Source: CAIZQW01 sp942493055 (GTDB taxonomy: Bacteria; Verrucomicrobiota; Kiritimatiellia; RFP12; UBA1067). From it: 64,000 nt of DNA. A model generated the notes under the pieces. It did not search any database and was not told where the DNA came from. It saw only the letters and a list, made by a program, of their open reading frames with translations. This document shows positions 26,615 through 35,331 of this stretch, one piece after another; positions within the stretch are counted from its first letter, which is position 1; each line of letters opens with the position of its first letter. The stretch is from NCBI GenBank assembly GCA_942493055.1, contig OW818680.1, positions 1,054,001-1,118,000 of the forward strand. Reading direction: 5' to 3'. The position numbers and the translations under genes are program-made.

Positions 26615-29600
26615 TTACTTAAAGAAAATGATCATTGCCGGGTAATCAACATAAATGGTGTTATCCTGATTATAGATGATGAATCCGGAGGGCATGTCCA
26701 CGAGTGCCGGCACGCCTGTAATGCTCGTCTCCGTACCGGTTGAGATCACCGCAAAACGCTTGCCTTTCGGATAAACACTCGGATTATTAATCGTCATCTT
26801 CCAACTGCTGACATCGACACTGTTCGTCAACGTAAGGCGTCCAATGTCGGTCTTCGACACATCCACGGCCAGCTTACTTTCCGCGCGGAAATCAGGATTG
26901 CTGTTCAACGTCTGCTGCGTCAACCCAAGGTTGAGGACACCATTCGTAACAATGACCTGCGTGCTGACGGAGAGCCGGTTGTCACCGCCCTCCAAAGTCA
27001 GGCGTCCGCCCATGACGGTCGTTGTCCCAGTATACGCATTTGTTCCGGAGAGGATCTGGGTACCGGGCCCAGCCTTTGTCAACGCGAGTCGATTGGCCGC
27101 GTCCTTCTCCGTCAGGGTTCCGGCAAACGCGCCGTCAGAGTCGCCTGTGATGGTCAGCGTCTGTGCATTCCATTCTGCCTTGACCTCGCCCTCACCCTGC
27201 AAAGAACCGACATTGACAGCATCAGCATTCAACCCATAAAAACCAGTCGCTTCGACACTAAGTTTGGCTTTGTTGTTTGCATAACGGTTGCCGCCCGCAA
27301 AGGCATTGTCCATTTTCGCGCCATTCCTGACAATGATCTGTCCCTTCTCGCTCATGGCCATGTTGACTTTATCGACGTCATTCTGAACCCGGAGGTATCC
27401 GGATGCCACCTCGAAGGTGCCATCCCCTGTCACCCATTGAATCCCAGCCAGTTGCGTCCCCGCAGAGCCTATAGGCGCGCAGACGAACCGGAGGGTTGCC
27501 AGCTCAGCCGTCGTGTAATCGCGATTCATAAGCGCTCCGGCCGTGGTCTGGTTGATCTCAGCCACGCCTTCCCGCACGTCGAGCTTGCCGCCGAACCGAT
27601 GGTTGCCCACGAGGACAAGCGTCCCCTCGCCCGTTTTCGGGACCCCCTCCCAGGCGGAGTTGACCAGGGCGTTGAAGGTGGCGGTCTTGCTGGAGGCGAC
27701 AAACACCTCCCCAGTCTTATATTGAGGAGGGAAGGTAAACGTTCCGGAGCCGTTCAGCGTGACATCGTCGTTGAAGAGCAGACGCTTGATCGAGACATTC
27801 GCCCCCAGCGTCACCGTTGTTCCCGCATCAAACCGGGCTGCAACCGCCTGGCTGTTCGGGACAAGCTGATGATCCCAATTGGACGCGGTATGCCAGAGGG
27901 TGTCACCGGCGACCCCTGTCCAGAGCGCATATTCATAGATGTTTGCGTTCACCGTGGCAACACTGCCCGATAGCACGTAATTCGGATTATCCATCGTCCA
28001 GGTCAGGTTCACAGGCTTGAGTTCACCGGGTTCCGGCGAAGCAAAATAACCCACGCAGGAGACCGGATTCGGCTCGCCGGCGAGGACACCGGAAGTCGTA
28101 TACTGCACCACCGCATTCGTGAGGCCGTCATAAAGCTTGTCATTAGCCGAGATGGCGCTGATGGTGATCTCCTTCTGCTGGATGGCGACGGCCGAGGCGG
28201 CAGCTGACTGGCTCGGACGATAAACGCCGCCGCCCATATATTTTACGACATAGCTATAGGCGCCGGCCGCAGGCTTGACCACCGTGAACTGCACGACTCC
28301 GTTCGTGACAACCCCTGAATCAATGACCGTTCCTAAATCCGACGCAGCATAGAGATTGACGGTCGTTCCATCAGGAACTTCAACAGGAGTAACAGTAGCA
28401 GTAAGAACGATATCGTCGCCATAGGTTCCCGTCTCCGCTGGCTCTGTCGCCAAGGTTGTGGTGGTGTCTGTCGTTGCGGTGACGACACTCAGGCTCAGCG
28501 TTCCGTCTGCCAGCACAAGGAAGGCCGTCGCTCCGTCGGGGACAATCAGCCCTGTGCTGTCCAGCGCCGGAAGCGTGTTAGTATAGCCGGCGACGAGCGG
28601 ATAGTCGTTCCCGTCCGCGAGCGTCGCCGTCGTCGTCAGCTTCAAGGTCTCGCCCGCCATGATGATCGTCCCGCCTGCAAGGGCGGCTGAGGTGCCGTCA
28701 AACGCCACCTCTGTCGTCGCACCCATCGTCAGTGTTCCAACAATGGATGAGTTGGTTGTGACCTGAAGCGGCCGTGCAAAGGTATAGCCTGCCTTTGCTG
28801 ACAGGTCTAAAGCACCCCCTGCGAGAATCACTCTTTCCGTCAACGGGATCTCCCCTGAGGCACTCAGCGCAAGCGTTCCCTCTTCAAGGGTCGTCGTCCC
28901 TGAATAGGTGTTGGTTGCGCCCAAGGTCAATGTTGCGGCTCCCCGTTTCACTACAGAAAGGTTGCCCGTCACCCGCAAAACAGAGGCTGTCTGCGCAACC
29001 GAGTTGCTCACCGTTAACACGGAGGCTGTCACAGAGCTGTTGGTGATATTGGACCCAGCCGCTGATCCTGTGAAACTTTGTACCTCCTGACTGAACCCAT
29101 TCAGATCAACAGACGGATTGCCATTGGCGACAGCAGCATTGAAAGCCCATTTGCTCGCAACAGGGATCGCATTGTTGCAGCCGAGGTGCAAGGGTGTATA
29201 GAGGGTCGTATCGTTTGTATAATTATTGCCCGTATTGGTCAATTTAACAACGCCGATCGCTGCCACACTTGCCTCAGAACGGATGCCGAGTGTATTGCCC
29301 GTGATCCTCCCTGAAATTGTCAGGACACTGTTGAGCCCGGCCCCTACGCGCGCAGGAACTGCCACGGAGCCTGCTGTTGTAAGGGGGCCACTCCATTCCG
29401 CATTAACATTGTTTGCGGATTGGATCCCCCCTTTATAGTTTCCTCCGTCACCACTCAGGGTGGCATTCACTGTTCCGACTGCATTTTTTCCGAGAACAAT
29501 GCGCGAGAAAGCCTTTACATCAACAGATCCTGCACCCGTGACAGCATTGGAAACAACGATGACTGTTTGGTGTCTATCCACGCCATCGCCAATCGTCAAC

Positions 29601-30586
29601 GTCCTGTTCGCATCGATAGACAGACTTCTCATCGTCGTCAACGTGGTCGTCGCAGTGCTCGCCGGTCGCTTGATTGTCGTATTCGAATACACATTGACAT
29701 CCAGCGCCCAGACATCCGAGGTCAGTGTCGCTGTCGCATTATTCGTAAAGCTTGCAACAGTTGTTGGCCCTGCCAAAAGGCTCCAGACGATATCCGTATC
29801 CGCTACAGGATCCCAGTTTGTGCCCGTGGTGTTCCAGTTGCCTGCGTCAGTTGTCCAGTACATGGGCGTCATATCACGCACTTGGAAAGCACTGATAAAG
29901 GCGCAATAGGAACCCGAAGAAGTCCCCGTCTTTTCACCGATAAACCTAAAGACCTGGTTCGTATCTGATGCCACGAACGATCCCGTGATAACCTGTCCGA
30001 GACCCCCTAGGGCTGAACTCACATTCGTATTATGCTTGATCTCGGCCGATTGCGCGCCACCTTCCATATCTTTGACAATGGAGGTCCGTCCTAGCGGAGA
30101 GGTAGCCCGACTGTCGTTCACCCACGCCTGAATCTGATATTGATGCCCAGCGGTCAACTGCCTCAGGGTGACTTCATAATAGGCAGCCCCCTTTGTGCCG
30201 CTATACCGCTGGCGGGCTGTTCCAAAGAGTCCCTTGAGCGCCGCATCTAAACTGCCGAAGGGCGGAGTCGTCGTCGTTTCCGTAATGGTTCCATCCGTTC
30301 CCCCCACAGTAATCGTGACATTGGCATCCGAAAACGTTCCGGCTGTCAAGGCAGGAACGAACGTAAGTGAGGGATCCACAAAGATTGAGTTCGTGCCATT
30401 GCAGTTATACGCGTATCGCAAGACACCCTGCGCTTGAAAATGCTCCGTATACGTATTGCTCTGAGGGATATCCTGTGGCGTATCCCAGGCAATCTGAGCT
30501 GCGTTCAGTGAGGCGGTTATACCCACAACGGCAGCAGACACTTTTTTGATCAGATGATACCAAACTCCGACTTTTGCATTTTTCAT
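26615..30586 (-). CDS. Giant secreted PATR protein, tandem paralogue
   Basis: About 1323 residues from the ATG at 30586 (GAGGTGG just upstream; an in-frame ATG at 30625 lacks one). A signal peptide lies near residues 12-30 (SAAVVGITASLNAAQIA). The shared N-terminal module follows (GVLRYAYNCNG to FISAFQVRDMTP, about 45-250), then PATR repeats (ATLTLGATNTYSGTTTLEEG), an Ig-like domain (TTTTLATEPAETGTYGDDIV), a YDG-like domain (LYDGLTNAVVQYTTSG), more PATR units and the tail PAMIIFFK. From about residue 250 on it is very similar to the 22418-26398 protein, but the N-terminal module is clearly more divergent, suggesting a domain swap or faster evolution of that part. Terminator and promoter are duplicated too. 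Confidence 0.8.
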   Translation of the reverse strand: MKNAKVGVWYHLIKKVSAAVVGITASLNAAQIAWDTPQDIPQSNTYTEHFQAQGVLRYAYNCNGTNSIFVDPSLTFVPALTAGTFSDANVTITVGGTDGTITETTTTPPFGSLDAALKGLFGTARQRYSGTKGAAYYEVTLRQLTAGHQYQIQAWVNDSRATSPLGRTSIVKDMEGGAQSAEIKHNTNVSSALGGLGQVITGSFVASDTNQVFRFIGEKTGTSSGSYCAFISAFQVRDMTPMYWTTDAGNWNTTGTNWDPVADTDIVWSLLAGPTTVASFTNNATATLTSDVWALDVNVYSNTTIKRPASTATTTLTTMRSLSIDANRTLTIGDGVDRHQTVIVVSNAVTGAGSVDVKAFSRIVLGKNAVGTVNATLSGDGGNYKGGIQSANNVNAEWSGPLTTAGSVAVPARVGAGLNSVLTISGRITGNTLGIRSEASVAAIGVVKLTNTGNNYTNDTTLYTPLHLGCNNAIPVASKWAFNAAVANGNPSVDLNGFSQEVQSFTGSAAGSNITNSSVTASVLTVSNSVAQTASVLRVTGNLSVVKRGAATLTLGATNTYSGTTTLEEGTLALSASGEIPLTERVILAGGALDLSAKAGYTFARPLQVTTNSSIVGTLTMGATTEVAFDGTSAALAGGTIIMAGETLKLTTTATLADGNDYPLVAGYTNTLPALDSTGLIVPDGATAFLVLADGTLSLSVVTATTDTTTTLATEPAETGTYGDDIVLTATVTPVEVPDGTTVNLYAASDLGTVIDSGVVTNGVVQFTVVKPAAGAYSYVVKYMGGGVYRPSQSAAASAVAIQQKEITISAISANDKLYDGLTNAVVQYTTSGVLAGEPNPVSCVGYFASPEPGELKPVNLTWTMDNPNYVLSGSVATVNANIYEYALWTGVAGDTLWHTASNWDHQLVPNSQAVAARFDAGTTVTLGANVSIKRLLFNDDVTLNGSGTFTFPPQYKTGEVFVASSKTATFNALVNSAWEGVPKTGEGTLVLVGNHRFGGKLDVREGVAEINQTTAGALMNRDYTTAELATLRFVCAPIGSAGTQLAGIQWVTGDGTFEVASGYLRVQNDVDKVNMAMSEKGQIIVRNGAKMDNAFAGGNRYANNKAKLSVEATGFYGLNADAVNVGSLQGEGEVKAEWNAQTLTITGDSDGAFAGTLTEKDAANRLALTKAGPGTQILSGTNAYTGTTTVMGGRLTLEGGDNRLSVSTQVIVTNGVLNLGLTQQTLNSNPDFRAESKLAVDVSKTDIGRLTLTNSVDVSSWKMTINNPSVYPKGKRFAVISTGTETSITGVPALVDMPSGFIIYNQDNTIYVDYPAMIIFFK

Positions 30587-30638
30587 ACGCCACCTCGTTC
30601 TCATTAAGGACAAATACGACCACATACAAATCTCTGTC

Positions 30639-30703
30639 AGTTTAACATATTCTGAAAAGAATAACCTTCGTAAATGCGTTTATTTGATGCGCATTTACGA
30701 AGG
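30639..30703 (-). promoter_or_regulatory. Palindrome-promoter module B
   Basis: The palindrome (30665-30703) is perfect: CCTTCGTAAATGCG, an 11-nt loop, CGCATTTACGAAGG. On the minus strand TAAACT (30644-30639) lies 20 nt after it as a candidate -10 box. The distance from palindrome edge to start codon (30586) is 79 bp. It lies 18 bp beyond the stop of the upstream gene and might also help end that transcript. Confidence 0.75.
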
Positions 30704-30720
30704 TTTATTTAGCGCTACGC

Positions 30721-33700
30721 CTATCGCAGCAGCAGCACCGTCCCGGGCAAGAAGCGCAGTTCCAGCACGTTCGGATTGCTCTCGTCCGGAACAAGCTTCC
30801 AGCCCTTGTTTTTCAGCGCGGCCGCCACCTGCGGAAGCGCTGTCGCCGTTCCAGCGGCAAACTCCACAACAGGATAATCCGCTGCTTTCGATAAATCGCC
30901 GGGGTTCCACACGTCCAGGGTCACGGCTGAGAGATCCGTATCCTGCGAAAGGAGAAGCCTTCCGCTGGTCTGCTCTGGTCCGACATCCACGGAGACCACA
31001 GTGGGTTCCTGCACAAGCAGCTCTGCGACCGCATGCGTACCCAGGCCTGTCCCAAAAGCACCCCCTGCAAGTTCCAGGTTCGCATATGTAGAGTTCTTCA
31101 GAATTCTCGCGAGCCCATTTCCCACTTTACGCACGGTTCCTGTGGCGCTCAGACCGCCGGCATGACTGCCACTGAAATCGTTGCAGCCGAGTTCAAGGGT
31201 CACTCCTGCTGGCAGAGAGAGATTTGTAGAAGCCGTTCCGTTCAAGGAGCCGATCTGATAGAGCGTGGCTCCAGGTGCTGTCCAGCCTACCGTTCCTCCA
31301 TTATAGGCGAAGTGGGCCTGTGCAAAGGCATTTGATTGCGCAAGGTTAAGCGTGCCACCAGATTGTTCAGCTTGCCCTGTCAGCGTAGTCATCAGATTGA
31401 CGACTCCTAGGCACAGTGCGTTATTGACGACATTGAAGAAGTTGGTCACGCCTTCATGGACCGTGATGGGCCCCTCAAGATTCATAAATGTATTGGCCGT
31501 CCTGGAACCTATCCATGAATTTGAGATGACGGTGATGGGGCTCGTCCAGACGTTGGTTCCGACGCGGCTCCGCAACACGGCACCAGCGAGGATGGTCTGA
31601 GAGACCGAATAGACGAAGCCTGTACTTGCTGTATCATAGGTTCCCAGATTGATAGCCACTGATGCGTCGCTGTTTCCGCGAAGTGTCAGCGTCGTCTGCT
31701 CTCCCCCAAGCGCGAACGGGGTGTTGAACATCGTATGGCTGGGAGCTGGCCCTGTGAAGTAAACCAGCAGATTGGTCACGCCGCGATTGTCATTTTTGAA
31801 CTGATGTCCTGTGAGCCCCGTGCTTCCCGTGAAGGAGATGGACTGCCCGAACCAGTTCCACTCATAGATTTGCACGTAATTTCCCAAGGGTAACGAGACC
31901 CGTCCCCCTTCCGGCGGGAAGACAACCGACTTTGAGTCAGGGTTGTAGAGGTAAGAGTAGGCTGGACGCGTCCCAACTGCTGAGAAGGAACCGACATAGA
32001 CCGTATCTTTGAGCATGATGGCATTCTGTCCGCTGTTCGTCCAGGTCACATGGTTGCGCCATCCTGCAGACGGGCCGAAGGGTTTCGACTGGGAAGGAAG
32101 GCCTCCCCCCGGGTTCCAGTTCCGGTGCGTCTGCGTCCAGGTATAATCACTGGCTGTACCATTCCATACCGCATTCGTCACAACAGAGGCAGCAAGGCCT
32201 TCAAACGAGAAGGCATTCGCTGTATAGTTGGATAAGGATGCTCCTGTGAGAATGGCCCGATTGGCCGTGAAAGGCTTGTCAATTCCTGGCTCTGCATCGG
32301 CAAAGTCGCCCACGGCCCACACCGTGAGATCGTCGCCGCTCAGGATATCGCCCGCCTGCGCAGCGGCCAGCGCATAAGCATCCGTCGTCGCATCATAGAG
32401 CCGATTTGTGGCAACCACAGAGACCACAATAAAGGGGCGCGGCGTGATGGCCAACCCCGCTGATGACTCTTGCGCACTGTAAAGATACTGCCCGTAGCCG
32501 TTGAATTTTGCTAGATAGGTATATCCAGTGCCAACAACTAACCTCTCGGAAGACTGATAAACGGCCTGGCCATTGCCATCAATCGCGATCGTCTCGACAG
32601 GCACAATGAGCTCATCCGTCGTATAAAAACTAATGGTCCCTCCCCCGGGTATTGAATCCGCTGGCCCCCGAACCGTGGCAGTCACCGGAATAGGCTGGCC
32701 ATATTCCAATGAGTCTGGAGTCGAGACAGTGAGTGTTGTCTCAAGCGATGCAATTTCGACAACCAGCTTCAAATCACCCTCATGAACAACAAGACTGGCC
32801 ATGCCATTGACCGGAAGATTATTCGTGGAAACAGGATAGAGCACTGGAGCCTCTCCCGTGTATCCAGCAATCACCGTATTCGTCCCAGCCGACAGAACCG
32901 TAGCCCCTAACGCTAAGGTCAAGACGCTCGTTGCTTGCATCGTGAAAGAACCACCTGTAACCGTCAAAGGAACTGTCGTACCATTGAAAAGCAAAGCCAG
33001 ATCTGTCCGCAATTGAGCAAGCGTATCAACTGGCATATTGATGGCCGCTGTCTCAGCAACCGTCATGGGCTGATAAAGAATAATCCCGTTGGCTTGATTC
33101 GTAACCGTCAGCGAAGTCCCAGCCTCAAAGGCCAACACACCGTTGACGAGCGCGTTGGTTCCGTCAAGCACAAGAGCACCGGTGATTCGGACACCGTTCG
33201 TGACCGTGAGGAGCCCTTGCTGCACAGTGGCATCCCCGAGTTCAGCTTCTGAAACAGTCAACACCGAGCCATCCAGGTTAAGCGTCGCATTATTGGTCAG
33301 CACCAGCTTAGCCATACTCGGCATCGCTGTCCCCGAGTAACTGGTCACGCCCCACTTCACCGCCAGAAAGGACTCGGCTGTGATACGCTCTTCATCCGTC
33401 AATTTACGGTCATAGACCAGCACTTCAGCAATTTCGCCGCGATAGAATCGATTCGTTCCCTGATTCATGTTCCAATAGTTGCCAAGGGCATTTGTCCATG
33501 ATGTCCGCAGAGCGGCTGAAATGGAGGAGTAAACCTGAGCCTGTCCGGCCGTGAAGGGCGCATTGGCATTGTAAGCGTATGCAGCGCCATTTAAATAGTG
33601 ACTTCCTCCAACAGCACCATGGAAAATTTGGGGCGCTGCCATTCCCTGCCAACTCGCACTGCCAGAGGTACGAACACCACTGTCGTTGCCTGATTGTCCC

Positions 33701-34935
33701 CAGATGCCAGCCAGGTCACTCTGGGTCACAGAGGGTTTAGCCACAAAGATCACGGTCTGGCAATTGGTCGACTGATTAGCCTCCAACCGCGTAGAGGGCA
33801 ACTGAGACGACTCGCCATTTCCAAAGACAACCCCTCCGCGCCCGCCAAACGCTGTAGCCTCATACGTTGGCGAATCAGAATACCCAGGGGCCGCTGAAAC
33901 ATTAAACACCATGTTCCCATACGAAGATCGCCAAGACTGAACACGGTTCGTTCCTGAAAGAGTTGTAATCTGTGAAGCATCCGATGCGTCCAAGCGATAA
34001 ACAAGTCCCTGCTTGACAGATAATGTCGCCTGAGCAAGTGCCAGCGTGCCTGTAACAGAGAGGGCGCCAACCTGCAACGATGCTCCTGAACCTGAGAGAG
34101 AGAGATTCGTTGCCGCAGTGAGACGGTCAGCGCCCAGCGTTCCGGAAAGAGCCACAATGGCTTCATTGGTGAATACAGCCTTGAACGGTGAACCTGGAAT
34201 CCAAAGCGTATCTGACCCCATCGCATCCGACCAGCGCGCGCCCGAGGTGTTCCACTCTTCCCCATCTGCACCTACCCACGTTTGGGCCGTAGGTAATGTT
34301 GCTCGGACTTGAATGGCTGAAATGGAGGCAAAGTTGTCTGCCAGCCCCGTCAGTGTCGCCGAAATACTGGTGCCCGTGGCTGCAATCTTGAATGTAGCAA
34401 ACTGGCCAGGGTAGCGGGCGATGCATGTTGTGCCACCCGTATTATGATCAAGGGTGAACGAAGGAAGCGCCTCAGCTCCTTGCGTGACTGAATAGGTTGT
34501 CCTGCGGTTAGAACTGCTGTTATACGAGTCGGAACTCCAGATCTGCACCAGATAGACTTGCCCCGCTGTCAGACCGCCGATCGTCATGGTCTTTGTCACA
34601 CTGGGGGTATTATTATAGTACACCTTGTCTCCGAAATTTACGTATGCCCCTGTGACACCGGTTATAATCGTTCCGCGATTTATACCCGTGGCCATCGCAG
34701 GCGAGAAGGTGACTTGCGTACCCCATGCCGCGAAAGTAACGCCATTGACCGTCTGAGGGCCGCTGACAGCATAGGCATAAAGCAACGTTCCTGTTGTATC
34801 GACCTGCGAACCATCTCCCGACATCGTTGTAGGGGCGGTGACCATTTCCAGATTGGCAGCCAACGACGCACCGGCCATGCCCATGAAGAAGATGAAGAAA
34901 TAACGAACAAACGTTCTTTTACATTCCATTAACAT
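30721..34935 (-). CDS. Giant secreted protein: shared module, LamG-like domain, PATR
   Basis: About 1404 residues from the ATG at 34935 (GAGGT 5 nt upstream). A signal peptide lies at about residues 8-28 (FFIFFMGMAGASLA). The shared N-terminal module (GTLLYAYAVSG, VNGVTF, TYSVTQGAEALP, to SISAIQVRATLP) covers about 30-215. A concanavalin-like lectin domain follows (about 310-540: GLVYRLDASDASQ, FRGEIAEVLVYDRKL-like FYRGEIAEVLVYDRKLTDEE), then PATR-like repeats, an Ig-like domain (TTLTVSTPDSLEYGQPIPV), a YDG-like domain (ATNRLYDATTDAYA), and further repeats. It ends LPGTVLLLR. It is likely surface-exposed and glycan-binding. Its promoter (35140-35205) is separated from it by a 148-bp MITE-like insertion at 34968-35115. 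Confidence 0.8.
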   Translation of the reverse strand: MLMECKRTFVRYFFIFFMGMAGASLAANLEMVTAPTTMSGDGSQVDTTGTLLYAYAVSGPQTVNGVTFAAWGTQVTFSPAMATGINRGTIITGVTGAYVNFGDKVYYNNTPSVTKTMTIGGLTAGQVYLVQIWSSDSYNSSSNRRTTYSVTQGAEALPSFTLDHNTGGTTCIARYPGQFATFKIAATGTSISATLTGLADNFASISAIQVRATLPTAQTWVGADGEEWNTSGARWSDAMGSDTLWIPGSPFKAVFTNEAIVALSGTLGADRLTAATNLSLSGSGASLQVGALSVTGTLALAQATLSVKQGLVYRLDASDASQITTLSGTNRVQSWRSSYGNMVFNVSAAPGYSDSPTYEATAFGGRGGVVFGNGESSQLPSTRLEANQSTNCQTVIFVAKPSVTQSDLAGIWGQSGNDSGVRTSGSASWQGMAAPQIFHGAVGGSHYLNGAAYAYNANAPFTAGQAQVYSSISAALRTSWTNALGNYWNMNQGTNRFYRGEIAEVLVYDRKLTDEERITAESFLAVKWGVTSYSGTAMPSMAKLVLTNNATLNLDGSVLTVSEAELGDATVQQGLLTVTNGVRITGALVLDGTNALVNGVLAFEAGTSLTVTNQANGIILYQPMTVAETAAINMPVDTLAQLRTDLALLFNGTTVPLTVTGGSFTMQATSVLTLALGATVLSAGTNTVIAGYTGEAPVLYPVSTNNLPVNGMASLVVHEGDLKLVVEIASLETTLTVSTPDSLEYGQPIPVTATVRGPADSIPGGGTISFYTTDELIVPVETIAIDGNGQAVYQSSERLVVGTGYTYLAKFNGYGQYLYSAQESSAGLAITPRPFIVVSVVATNRLYDATTDAYALAAAQAGDILSGDDLTVWAVGDFADAEPGIDKPFTANRAILTGASLSNYTANAFSFEGLAASVVTNAVWNGTASDYTWTQTHRNWNPGGGLPSQSKPFGPSAGWRNHVTWTNSGQNAIMLKDTVYVGSFSAVGTRPAYSYLYNPDSKSVVFPPEGGRVSLPLGNYVQIYEWNWFGQSISFTGSTGLTGHQFKNDNRGVTNLLVYFTGPAPSHTMFNTPFALGGEQTTLTLRGNSDASVAINLGTYDTASTGFVYSVSQTILAGAVLRSRVGTNVWTSPITVISNSWIGSRTANTFMNLEGPITVHEGVTNFFNVVNNALCLGVVNLMTTLTGQAEQSGGTLNLAQSNAFAQAHFAYNGGTVGWTAPGATLYQIGSLNGTASTNLSLPAGVTLELGCNDFSGSHAGGLSATGTVRKVGNGLARILKNSTYANLELAGGAFGTGLGTHAVAELLVQEPTVVSVDVGPEQTSGRLLLSQDTDLSAVTLDVWNPGDLSKAADYPVVEFAAGTATALPQVAAALKNKGWKLVPDESNPNVLELRFLPGTVLLLR

Positions 34936-34967
34936 AAACAACCTCATTTCCGCTTTCTACGCTTGTT

Positions 34968-35115
34968 ATACCACTGTCGAAAAATATTTAGACCATATCA
35001 TGGACATCAGACACACGGGAGGGGCACGCGCCTGCGTGCCTGTGGCGCAGAGGCCTGCGCCGCTCCCTGAGTGTGGAATAGTCCTTTTAGCATAAATACT
35101 TTTCGACAGTGGTAT
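34968..35115. mobile_element. MITE-like element with 23-bp inverted ends in a 5' leader
   Basis: Terminal inverted repeats at 34968-34990 and 35093-35115 match over 23 bp with one difference; they begin ATACCACTGTCGAAAA and end with the complement, next to TA-rich flanks as in TA-target elements. The 102-bp interior has no gene; it holds hairpins GGCACGC/GCGTGCC and GGCGCAG-AGGC-CTGCGCC shared with the multi-hairpin repeats at 17.4 and 45.7 kb. It lies between module C and the start codon at 34935. Confidence 0.85.
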
Positions 35116-35139
35116 TATTCAACCAAACTATCTTTTAAA

Positions 35140-35205
35140 AGTATATCACATGTACTGATAATAAAACCTTCGTAATTGCGTTTTTTTGATGCGCATTTAC
35201 AAAGG
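35140..35205 (-). promoter_or_regulatory. Palindrome-promoter module C
   Basis: Palindrome 35167-35205 with arms CCTTCGTAATTGCG and GCGCATTTACAAAGG-type (one mismatch each side). On the minus strand TATACT (35145-35140) lies 21 nt after it. The edge is 232 bp from the start at 34935; subtracting the 148-bp insertion gives 84 bp, matching the other modules. Confidence 0.75.
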
Positions 35206-35216
35206 TTTTGATGCTT

Positions 35217-35330
35217 TGAGGACGCAAAGACCCGAAGACCCCAAGACTCAAAAGAAAGACTCAAAGACCTTGAAGACCATCCTTTGCGTCTTAAAGTCTC
35301 TCTGTCTTTGCGTCCTGAAGCCCCCCCCCC
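35217..35330. repeat. GAAGACCC-type short repeats, inverted
   Basis: Degenerate 9-bp units (AAGACCCGA, AAGACCCCA, AAGACTCAA) followed from about 35277 by complementary units (CTTTGCGTC), able to form a long imperfect hairpin, then a C-run (about 35323-35332). A related block starts at about 41545, in both cases directly beside a promoter palindrome. The hairpin could act as terminator for the preceding FAD-protein gene only on a read-through basis. Confidence 0.6.
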
Positions 35331-35331
35331 C

